DNA from: Pleurotus djamor
Lineage: Eukaryota; Basidiomycota; Agaricomycetes; Agaricales; Pleurotaceae
Direction: 5' to 3'
Assembly: GCA_029747585.1 (NCBI GenBank)
Contig: JAPEVF010000383.1
Location: 1 to 42,675, forward strand
Length of the DNA: 42,675 bases
Under the pieces are notes generated by a model. It worked only from the letters and a program-made list of their open reading frames with translations. It was not told the DNA's origin and made no database searches. The translations under genes and the position numbers were made by a program. Below are positions 23,933-33,809 of the stretch, in pieces; the first letter of the stretch is position 1; each line of letters starts with the position of its first letter.

Positions 23933-25599
23933 CACCCTGGACAACAGTGTAGGACATCGTGAACAAAAACATCACACTCTGAGCAGAAGTCATTTTTGCA
24001 GAGTGAACAGCGATAACGGTCAAACACACTCAAGCCCTCTCCAACGGATGCCAACGGCGTTGTGGGAAACGGACGCGTGCATGAATGGCAATTCGGCGCA
24101 TCTCTCGCTCCACGGGTGTCTTGCCTAGAAGTGGAATTGATTAGTCAAGACTGGGGATAGGATAGACAAAGGAAGGAGACGAACATGGGTTCAAATGGGG
24201 CTACTGGGAAGAGATGGTGGTAACTCCGAGCTAAGTGTGGTGAGCTGACTATCATCAGCCCACATATATCGCAATCGGTCGGAATGTCGCAGACTTTGGC
24301 CAGACATCGTGGGCACAGAAAACCCTCGCTTTTGAGCTCGGAGTGACAGACACATAGGCTAGGCGGCGATGTATCGGGCAGTCGCGTCGGGAAGCCCATC
24401 ATCAAAAGATCGGCCGCAGGGTTACCCCCAATGCCTCCGGCACTTCGTCCGAGATTTCTTTGGGCGGGCGGAGGAACGAGCTCAAACAGGAGGTCTTTGA
24501 AGTGGCCTTCATTAAGGGCAACTCCAAACTGACCTTGCTTCACCATCAATGATGTAGACAAATCACCCGACGAGAACGAAAGACTTACCACCAGTTTTAT
24601 CGCACAGTTCCCTGCAGATTTTCATCTCGGCGGCGAGGGCTACGACGGAGATGCGAATTTTATTCTTGATACAAGATTCCAGCGTGTCATGGATGTTGCC
24701 GGGATCGCAAGTAGTGAGTGAGCCAAATATTATAACTATTTCACGGGAAGAGTGAGTGGGTAGATGACTGCACACTTCTGAGCATTATGCGACGTTGCAA
24801 GAAGAACCCAGACACTCACCCCATACTACTGCGAGCCATTTCAATCGCGTTTTGCAAGCTTGGCTCACCAGTGGGCTCGAGTTTATGTCTTTCTGAAATG
24901 GCTTTCAAAACGTCCTGAGGATTCCCTGGAGAGCAAAATTAGCAAGGCAACGAAGCAATTGAAACGCGTCTCATACCAGACATCTCCCCTATTCGTTCGC
25001 CAATCCCAGCTCTCATGCCCACAACGCCCATCTGACCCAGAGGATTCTGATCAAACCATTCTACGATGAATTCGCGGGCATACTGGAGCGTTAGGTCAAA
25101 CCTGGTTGGTCGCATGTCTCTGTCCAGCATAGACACAGACAAATCCAGCAAGAGGACGAGGTGACGGATAATTGTACGTCGTATAGCAGCGCCCGGACCA
25201 AGGAGCCTACATCCGAAGGTACGTCAGACGCGAACACGAGCACGAATTGACGGTCAGAGACCTTCGTCGTCGACCTCTGGCCATGATGCCTTCCACGGCG
25301 CCTTGGAGACTACCGGCTTCATCTTCTTGAACCGTGTCCCATGAGCGAGCAAAGTTGGCCTCCCAAGTGTAAGCTTGCTATTCCACCAGGTTAGAGTTCA
25401 TTTGACGCGTGCGACGAGGGTAATGAGTACAAACCACGTCCTTGGGCTTTCCCTTTCCCTTGTCCTTTTTTCTCTTGTCGCCAGGCTTTCCTTTTCCCTT
25501 TCCTTTCGTGACCCGGAACTCTTCGTCGTCATCGTCAATGAGAATGTCTGACCCGTCGGAGTCGACATCCATAAAGTCAGCATCCTTGGGACCTGCCAT
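23933..25599 (-). CDS. ssl1: TFIIH subunit Ssl1 (GTF2H2/p44)
   Basis: Core TFIIH subunit that stimulates the XPD helicase in transcription initiation and nucleotide excision repair. The N terminus ([15 protein letters not shown]) is acidic, then a [14 protein letters not shown] basic stretch. [13 protein letters not shown] opens the conserved part; the von Willebrand A domain has [20 protein letters not shown] and later [19 protein letters not shown]. The C-terminal zinc region shows [28 protein letters not shown], then after an intron CHSCTRPFP and [16 protein letters not shown], and ends LHCCPGCGK. The last intron joins EPM to QDTRG through a split ATG codon (donor GTTCGT, acceptor CTTCTAG near 24126). 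Stop TAA is at 23935-23933. An in-frame ATG at 25647 could add 16 residues. All zinc ligands I can check are present. It is divergent from the NIPA gene. Confidence 0.92.
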
Positions 25600-25793
25600 C
25601 CTGATTCTGGACGCGAGGGACGGAGGCAGAAGGAGCGTGGGAAGCAAGGCGGCGCTGATGCTGCGACATTTGATGTGTCATTCGGGATTCGTGATGGCAT
25701 GACTGTGGCCCCTCTGCGCGCCGAATCACGTCTGAGTTGACCCACTCCGTCTTTTTGATTTTCTCTCTCTCTTCTTGTGCATGACCACCATCC
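25600..25793. promoter_or_regulatory. Divergent promoter ssl1 / NIPA gene
   Basis: 194 bp between opposite starts. A CT-rich run (TTTTCTCTCTCTCTTCTTGTG, 25760-25780) sits just before the NIPA start, as in many fungal promoters. An upstream ATG at 25781, out of frame with the NIPA start, opens a 14-codon reading frame overlapping it. Confidence 0.5.
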
Positions 25794-27744
25794 ATGGACA
25801 ACTCCACCACTACCGCCTACAATGACCCCACACCGCTACCGACACCGACGCCTCACCACGCAAGTCCAGTCGTTGCCTTCATAATTGGCCTCGCCATCAT
25901 TCTATTGGCCTCAATATTAAACGCAGCTGGGCTCAATCTTACCAAGCTCGATCACGTATGGACCAGTGCGGTGCCAAAATCTGCAAGGAAGAAGGACTGG
26001 ATGCGACCGTTATGGCTGCTCGGCATGCTTCTCTACATGTGAGCCTTTTCTAGTGTCAAGAGTTGCGCTGCGCACGTCTGACCGACTTGCTAGACTATCA
26101 CAACTAATAGGGAGTACCCTGGCCCTCGAGTACATGCGTGCAGGTGAGCAAAGACACGTGCATTCACCGTAGATCAGCCCCACCGACTCGCTTGCAGAAT
26201 ACGTTGCCCCTCTGGGATCTACATCCCTTGTCTTCAACTTTCTCTTCGCTCGTTTCCTCGTCGGAACTCCCGTCACGCGTAACGATATCTATGTGAGTCT
26301 TACGACTACAATCGCTTTCGCCGCTGCGTCTCAAGGTTTATGGACAGGGCACAATCGTTGTAATAGCCGGTGTTATAGGTATCGTTGCCTTTGGCTCAAT
26401 CAACAGCGGACTAGCCACAGAAACCGACGCAGCACATCTCACCCACCTTTGGCGACGAGGAGGCTGGCTTGGGTTTTTCTTCTTCATGACGTTCTCTCTA
26501 TGGGCCCTCTATATGTTCACTAGCAAACTTGACGCTATCTTGGCTGCTCGCGGAGATGTCAACAGTACACCGTTCGCTGGCGCCCCCCCCAGCACTGCAC
26601 TTCCCAACGCTTCCGGCCCTAAGAGGGAGGGTCAAGAAATTTCGTTTTTACGGAGGATACTTGGGCTTTTCATATCTCTGCGCCGCGCTTGGGATGCTGG
26701 TATGGCCAAAATGGGCGAATGGCTAGAATACTGGACTGCAGCAAAAGATGACAAACAGATTGCCTGGACGTTAGGCATTGGTTGGGCTTGCTGCGGAGGA
26801 GGACTTGCTGGCGGTTGCTTAGTCTTTGCGAAAGCTTCGTATGTGTCACCGTGCAAGCTATTTGATCTAGTCTGACGGTTTGGTAGGGTTCAACTCATTT
26901 CCGGCGCACTCTCCCATGAGAATACGGGCAACCAGTTCGGCCATGCTTCCTCTATATTCACTTTCATATTCCTTGCGATCACCGCAGTCACCCAGATCAT
27001 CTGTCTGAATAAGGGTTTGAAGGTCTACGATTCCACCCTCGTTGTCCCTGTCTTCTACGGCGTTTACACTGCTTCTGGGTATGTCTTTCCCCCGAGATCG
27101 CCCATCCAAACACTTGCTGACCTGACCTCAAGTTTCCTAGATTCGCTGGTAAATTTCTTCCATGCCGTCAAATACCCGAACTAACAGGGTGTGTCTAGAT
27201 CTTCAACAACGAAGTAGACGCGTACCAATCATGGACTCTATTCCTCATCTTTGTGTCGATCCTTATCCTCATCTCAGGGGTTGTCCTTTTGACGCACAAA
27301 AAACCCGAGGCTCACAAGGCCAAGGCTTCGCCCGCAGTTCCAAGTGCCCGGCCCCGTCCGGGACCCAAGGGTGACGATTATGAAGATGACGAAGCTGGTG
27401 AAGAGCATGCCCTTCATACTCGGGCCGAGGGTGATGATAGTGAAGCATTTTGGGCAGTTGGTGATGCTAGCGACGATGAAGACGACGACTTCAAGCGTTC
27501 ACCGAGACCAAAACACGCTAGTTCAAGTCGCTTACATCTTGGAGAAGAAGGAACAGGTCTCATCTCAGCTTCCGATACCTTACCTGACGATCTCGTCGAG
27601 CGACGCAGGGCGGATCCAAATCGACCTCGGCGCTCGATGAGCTCGGATGCCACGCTCCCAGTCTCCAGCGCTAGGGACGTCGATCCTTTCAAAGCAGCCG
27701 ACGACGCGTATGGTGACTGGAACACTGCAAAATCCCAGCCATGA
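25794..27744 (+). CDS. NIPA-type (DUF803) magnesium/multi-pass transporter
   Basis: Membrane protein of the NIPA/DMT superfamily, expected in plasma or internal membranes and linked to Mg2+ uptake. Exon 1 has ASPVVAFIIGLAIILLASIL, a first helix, then WMRPLWLLGMLLY. Splicing adds LSQLIGSTLALEYMRA and YVAPLGSTSLVFNFLFARFL, core NIPA sequence, and GTIVVIAGVIGIVAFGSIN. A hydrophilic loop (about 26560-26740) is followed by ASSIFTFIFLAITAVTQIIC and LNKGLKVYDSTLVVPVFYG. The next step needs a 16-nt exon, 27133-27148, giving SGFLDSL before IFNNEVDAYQSWTLFLIF. The last 150 residues are an acidic, phospho-acceptor-rich cytosolic tail (GDDYEDDEAGEE and later) ending KSQP, stop 27744. It is longer than metazoan NIPAs because of this tail. 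Confidence 0.85.
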
Positions 27745-28140
27745 CGACTATACCCCACATCTAACGACTAGACATGTTTATTGGATTCTGCACATATTTC
27801 CCAGCTATTCATACATCACCATCACCATCATGATAGACTAATGCATTAATTGAACACATCCAATCCTATCCGAGTAATGCTACACACTTGTGAGTAGAAT
27901 GCCTACTGTCATCTGACCTGTGTCTACTCTGAGCCAGGCTGCGATGCACAGGACTGTGGCAAGACCATGTATGTACTTACCAGGTACTTACCTAATTGTA
28001 CGTAGCCTTCGTGCCGAAAGCCTCACGCCCATGATCAGGAAGAAGCAATCCTTTGACGCGCGACTAAGTGAACCTCGCTACCTTATATAAAGCATCCTTG
28101 GCCATGAGATGCTCTCGAACGTCCGCCCTTGTTCATTGGC
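27745..28140. other. Spacer with 3' region of NIPA gene and promoter of RBR gene
   Basis: 396 bp without a credible gene. The right end holds a TATA element at 28084-28090. A CAC/CAT triplet run (about 27819-27832) is too short to be a real microsatellite. Confidence 0.5.
28084..28090 (+). promoter_or_regulatory. TATA box of RBR ligase gene
   Basis: TATATAA lies 50-57 bp before the ATG at 28141, a fitting distance for a short 5' leader. Confidence 0.5.
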
Positions 28141-31100
28141 ATGGCTAATTCTTGTCGCTTCCACGCTCAAGGACACTGTAGATTTGGAGACAAATGTCGA
28201 TTCAAACATGATACCTCTGAAACCCCTGCAGTTCAAGTGAGCTTTGCCTCCTAGATTCGTTGTTGCATCCCTGTTTCCTTACATGAACTTACCAACATGA
28301 TAGTCTACTATCACCGGTGCCTCGAGGCCTGTACACGTCCCAGTCCAGGGAGCTCTGCCTGCGATTGAACCCCAGCTTGATACAGCCATCGCCCCCCGCC
28401 CTGCTCCCGTGTCACGACCTAAGCGTGGGGAGATTCCTTGTAAAGCCTGGCGGTCGGGCTCATGTGCGAAAGGCGCTAAATGCTGGTTCGGCCATGATCT
28501 TCAGGTACGTCAACAACCTGGGCGGTAATCCTACCGAACTGACGTCCCTTGCACTTCAGCCCATAACCAATGCCGGTGGACAAGAAGCTACTCGAAGGCA
28601 GCAACGCCAGAGACAAGTGGAGGCGCGTGCTCGAAGAGAGCTTGAAGAAAGAGAGCAAGCACGTGTAGCTGAGGAAGTACAAACCCGCGTCCGAGAAGAA
28701 AGAGAGAGAGAGCGCAGAGCAGAGGAAGAACGAATTAAGGTCCAAGAAGAAGTAGAACGAGCACGCAGAGAAGAGGAAGAACGAATTCGAGCCCAAGAAG
28801 AACGGGCCCGACAGGCTCGATTGGCTGAGTTAGAGGCTCAGCGAAGAATCCGCGAGGCCGAGCAACGAGTTCGTTTGGAAGAAGTAGCCCGGGCTGAAGC
28901 CAGGAAGACGACGCAGCGTTTTGTCCTTGGCTCCCTGGTGACATTTGGTGCTGGTATCGACGTTGCACATTTTCTGGCGGGGTTCGAGTGCTGTACCGTG
29001 CAGATCAAGGGTTTGCCGCCCAACGCCACCGATGAGGATATTGCTTCCATCTTTCTAGACCAAGGAATTCATGCTGGATCCTTTCAAGTGCTAGAGAATA
29101 GACCGGGACCAGGGGGAAAGAGGCTCGCAAAGGTTGTTGCAAATGCCGAGCAGGGCGAAGCCATATCAATCGGGTTGGAAGACCTCGACTTCGGCGACAG
29201 CCAACTATCCTTCGAAGTTGGATCTTTGAACTTACCAGGAGGAATGGGCGTGTCAAAACCTAGAGAATTGGACGTGCTGACGATATCCTGGCGTATTCCC
29301 TCGGTCCGCTATGTCGCCACCTTCTGGGACCCAGAATCCACCAGACAATGGATGACCGCTGCAGACGGACAAATGCTCCTCGGTAGACGAGTGAAGGCTC
29401 AGCTCAATAGACCCCCAACCGGCCGCGTGTTATCCTCTTACAATCCTAATTCCATCATGCTCAGCAATCTTGACCCGTCCGTGAGCACAGAGATACTTCG
29501 ACCCATCATTGGACCTCTGGCTATATTGAAACGTCTTGATAACGGTACATCCAGGGTTCCCAATGATCAGATCATCTCCTCTCTCAAAGCTCACATTGGC
29601 AATCTCTCCCAAGGACTTGTATCCTTCGAGGAAAAGCTTACTCCTCAAAAACAATTGGACGGCATCGTCGTCACCAAGGCACGCTTCGACTCCTGGGATG
29701 CGGCCAATCAGGTCCACCAATCTTTGAGCGACGGTGCATTTTCTCGATCCATGGGATTGAAGGAATCGCAGTTCTGGGTCAACCTCCCCAATCCGATGCA
29801 ATACACGCTTACCATGCCGACAGCCCAACATTCTGCCCAGGAGGAACAGTGGAACTCTATGTTAGTAGGCCTTACAGACAGGAAGGCCTGTAACTTGACC
29901 CGCTTCGTTGATAAAGAGAAGAATGTGGTGAGGATCCGCTTGACCGGACATAATAAGGAAGCCATCGGTGCTCTCAAAGTTCGCATTGAACGCCTTGCCG
30001 CAGGCGAAACAATCGATAAGTGGCATCCGATGTTGGGCTTCTCGAGGAACCAGTTTATCGCTTCTGTCATCCAGGAAACTGGGGGTTACCTCCGGGCTGA
30101 CTTCAGAAGCAAGAACCTCCGAGTCTACGGGAAGCCAGACGTGATAGCTAGCATTCGAGCTAAAGTCGACGAAGAACTCGCAAACCTCACCTCCAAGGAA
30201 TGGCACGAAGTCCTTCCCAGACACGTTGTTGGCTACTTCATTCGCAGCGGAATACCATCGCTAAAAGAAATGTTTGGTGATGACTGCGTTCATTTCAATG
30301 CATCATCGAGAACCATCACGGTGAGGGGCGAGGATGCCCGCCATACCCTGAAGACACTTATCACTCAGGCCATCCAAGTTGAAGCCGCCAGGTCGACCAC
30401 GCCGGATGGAGCCACCTGTCCGGTTTGCTTCGACAACGTTTCCAATCCTTGGGTTCTAGGTTGCAAACATGCTTACTGCACACCTTGCCTTCGCCACTAC
30501 CTGACAAACGCTAAAGACTCGGATGAATTCCCTGTATTATGCATCGGCGACGAGTCTCACTGTGGCGTACCCATCCCACTCCCCGTCTTCGAGAGATTTG
30601 TAACACCAGTAGATTTTCAACATCTCCTTGAGGTTTCCTTCACCTCATACGTGAACCATCACCAGCAAGAGCTCAAATACTGCAAGACGCCAGACTGTAT
30701 TCAACTTTACCGAGCGACTCGGAAGCCACAAACCATACAATGTCCGTCTTGTTTCTCCCGGGTCTGTTCAAGTTGTCATGAAGACGAACACGATGGAGTT
30801 ACCTGTGACGCAAACGCAACTGCCAAAGTCGCTGAGACTCTGAGTGAGAAGTGGATCAGGGACCTTAAGAAGTGCCCCGAATGTCACATCCCGATGGAAA
30901 AGAATGGTGGCTGCAATCATATGACGTGTCGGTAAGCAATGTCTTACTCAACTTGCGGATCTCCACTTTACTTTGCTCTTGTTATTGATGCTAGGTGCGG
31001 TGCCCACATTTGTTGGATTTGTATGAAGACGTTTCTTCGTGAAGAGATATACGATCACATGGAACAAGCGCATGGAGGTATCTATGAGGAAGAAATTGTG

Positions 31101-31598
31101 CCAGATGTCAACTATGTCGAGCAACACGCAGTCCTTCGTCAGGCCAGAGAAGCGCAAGATGCAAGGCGCAGGCAAGAGGAGGAAGCAGCACGTCAGCGTA
31201 CCGCAAATGCCGAGGCGACCAGGCAAGCAGCTATCCGAACGGTCGAAAACGAGAGACGCCGGCCCCTGCAGGCGCTGTATGGGGAACGGCCTCAACAGAG
31301 GGTCCCAGCGCCCCTCCAAGTCGCCCGCGAACCTCAAGAGGAAAGGCGAAGACGAGCAGAAGATATACGCGGCCGCAATGATCCACTCGACCGACATGCG
31401 GTACTGCGCCGCCGTGCGGAATTCCTCCAGGAACAAGAGCGGCGGCGAAATGAAGTGATGGTGACTAGGCGAAATGAAGAATTGGCAAGGCGACATCAAG
31501 AAATAGCAAGGGAAAACGAGGAAATAATAAGGCGCTGTCGAGAAGAAGAGGAACGAAGGGGAGAAAGGAGAAGGGATTGGGGTTGCACCATTATGTAG
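28141..31598 (+). CDS. CCCH zinc-finger, RBR-type E3 ubiquitin ligase with C-terminal CaaX box
   Basis: Four exons (28141-28236, 28304-28504, 28560-30931, 30995-31598) encode 1090 residues. Two CCCH fingers, C5-C13-C19-H23 and C78-C86-C92-H96, share the CX7CX5CX3H spacing, suited to RNA binding. Residues about 108-215 are a Glu/Arg coiled coil. VQIKGLPPNATDEDIASIF (about 245) opens an RRM-like module; FIASVIQETGGYLRADF and IPSLKEMFGDDCVHFNAS look KH-like. RING1 starts at C719 (CPVCFDNV), the IBR has KYCKTPDC and CPSCFSRVCSSCHEDEH, and RING2 (CPECHIPMEKNGGCNHMTC) keeps the catalytic Cys884, which accepts ubiquitin from the E2. RCGAHICWICM crosses the last intron. A second charged helix (about 925-1080) ends WGCTIM, a CaaX box predicting farnesylation. 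Substrate and RNA partner are unknown. Confidence 0.85.
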
Positions 31599-33809
31599 AT
31601 TGGTGACCGGTTACCTATCCCAACAATCTGTTGACTGCCTTATTTCGTCGAGCTCCAAGCCAATCTTACTGGTCCGATTCATGATGTCAGTTGACGGCGG
31701 CTCGAGAGTAGCGTATGTAAACAGCTAAGACCCATGTTCGTCGCGGATGGATCTGATCCGAGTCCGCCTTCGCCTTTGACAGTGTAGCCTTCCCTGCAGC
31801 TGCGGGCTCCTGATGATACGTTAGACACTTTGACTCGGAATCGTGGCTCTTCCTTCATATATCGCTATGGCCCACTGATAGGAACCACTTTAGTTACACG
31901 AGAATGCATTCCTTGCGCGTCCTCCTAGTTGTGATAGGGGACAGGAGCGAGCGAGGAGGCTAATAGGGATGGCCTAGTTAATAGGGGTGCAACCATGCAT
32001 GCTTTGTCAATGCGGGGTAACAGGGTATTTATAATGAAGACCTTCAGGTACAATGGAGTTCCGTCGACTTGATCCATCTTCCTTATACGCTAGTAATCTA
32101 CAACCTCGCGTTCAAGGGTTACGGACCGCTCGCTCACACTTTTACACTGGATCCCATCTGTGGAAGCCGACGTGGTTCACGTTGACTAATATATACTATG
32201 TACTAGCCAAAAGAAGAGGGTCGCGGGGCAGTCAGCAAGCCTTTTACCAAGCGAGGGATTTGATCACATAGGCCTCCCTTCCGAGTAGGAAGTTGACCTT
32301 TCGCTGCGATAGCCACGGCCCACACGGTCAGATCAATGGGCAAGTCAAGTGGATAGACCTGAGAGTATAACGATTATCACCATTTAACCGAGACACAGGT
32401 ACCTACGCAATATTTCAGTTAAACGAAAATAACCCTCCGGTCTGGAGGTTGAGCCGCAGGCATGTCAACCCACGAAGTGACCTCTGTCGATGAGGTGTCC
32501 CTGCCATCATGAGTGATTGCCACTCTTGGATTACCGGAGGCTGGCGTGAGGAACTTTGGCTGGCTTCACCCAGTAAGACGCGATACCACTCTTTAGCCTG
32601 AGTCGAGCGTGTGTTTTCTGCATCATATTGGCTACCCATGCTTATTCGACATGCTGTTGACCTGTACCGACCGTTCGTATAATTGCCTCGGTTATCGGAT
32701 ACCTGCGAGAAGCATACCCTCCGGGAGAGTTTTGTCGTCCAGTACACCGAAATTCACGCTGAGACTTTGCTCATCCTCTGATGCATCTTTCGTCTGCGCG
32801 GAACTGTGTTTGACTCGGATCGAGTTATCTCATCCAAAGGGGCTTGAGAGGGGTAGTAGGAACACAGTGTTGCATCCGACCAAGTCACCACGGGTGGTGG
32901 TGTGTTTACTATCATTGGAAGCATATCCCGGGTACGAAGGAGATGGCGATAGGACCCAGGCTGGTCATACACAGCTCGCCTCGGTGCCCTGTCTCGTATG
33001 GGAACCGAGATATCCTCCGAGTAGCAATATTCCCAGAAGTATTCCTGGAAGAGAAAATAAGCTTGTGGGCTAACGTGAGAGGACGAAGCTCCGAAATTAG
33101 ACAGATGCGCTTGACTAGCAGCGTTGGCTCGCTCATTGCATAAACATATGCATGTGTCGCGATGAACTTTCTCGAATGATTTCTTGATAGAAGTGATATT
33201 TCAAGACAGAGAAATATCGTTATCTACACCACTACAAGATCCGACTGGTGTATGATACCTTGAAAATTCTCGCACATATGGAGACATGGGCTATATCTCC
33301 GCCTCTTTGGCTGCTCCCTCGAATTTTTTCATACGACAATGAACGAGATCGATCTCAACATTGTCAAAATCCCGGGCCCGATAAGGCAGAAAATTATCCA
33401 TCGGTCGTTTTAGTGGATCGAATTCTTCAGCGATGTATCCCTATCTACTCACGTTATATAGCGATATGGCGGGCCAGATGAAAGGTTGACTTGGGTTTTT
33501 CAGGACCGACTTGGATTCACGCGCTCGAACCCCCGTGTGGCCAGCGGCGACGCTTTATCTTTTTTACCTGTCAGGCCTTCAAGTAGAACACCAAATGGTT
33601 GGTTCAGGAAACTGCGAAATGGAACGTATACAGTCGGATACTTATGCATGGCCATGTTCCGATTTGTAGTCGTGGAGGAGTATCTAGGGTCGTTCTGCTT
33701 TTTACGAGTCCCAGCTCATCTCCATACACTTTAGCCGGATCTCACCCGGGCGTGAAACGGTCCTCCTATAAAGCTAGGAGTCGTCTTTCACAAAACCCAC
33801 CAAGCCGCC
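31599..33809. other. Gene-poor 2.2 kb interval upstream of PAL
   Basis: No reading frame here resembles a known family on either strand. The largest (32609-33073, +) has cysteine/serine-rich composition without homology that I recognise. There is no tRNA, terminal repeat or transposase remnant. It probably holds the 3' region of the RBR gene and an unusually long PAL control region; every other intergenic gap here is under about 400 bp. Confidence 0.55.
33767..33773 (+). promoter_or_regulatory. TATA box of PAL gene
   Basis: TATAAAG lies 37-43 bp before ATG 33810, which suggests a very short 5' leader, as in strongly inducible fungal genes. Confidence 0.5.

Noticed and set aside
28476..28796. 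Minus-strand Phe/Leu/Ser-rich frame resembling membrane helices
   Set aside because: Reverse reading of the Glu/Arg coiled coil of the RBR ligase (GAA and GAG codons read back as TTC and CTC).
32609..33073. 154-codon plus-strand frame in the PAL upstream gap
   Set aside because: No domain, poor composition, and no splice or start context; probably chance.
33480..33560. GGGGTTCGAGCG on the minus strand as a tRNA B box
   Set aside because: It lacks the CC after the B box and I find no A box or cloverleaf around it.
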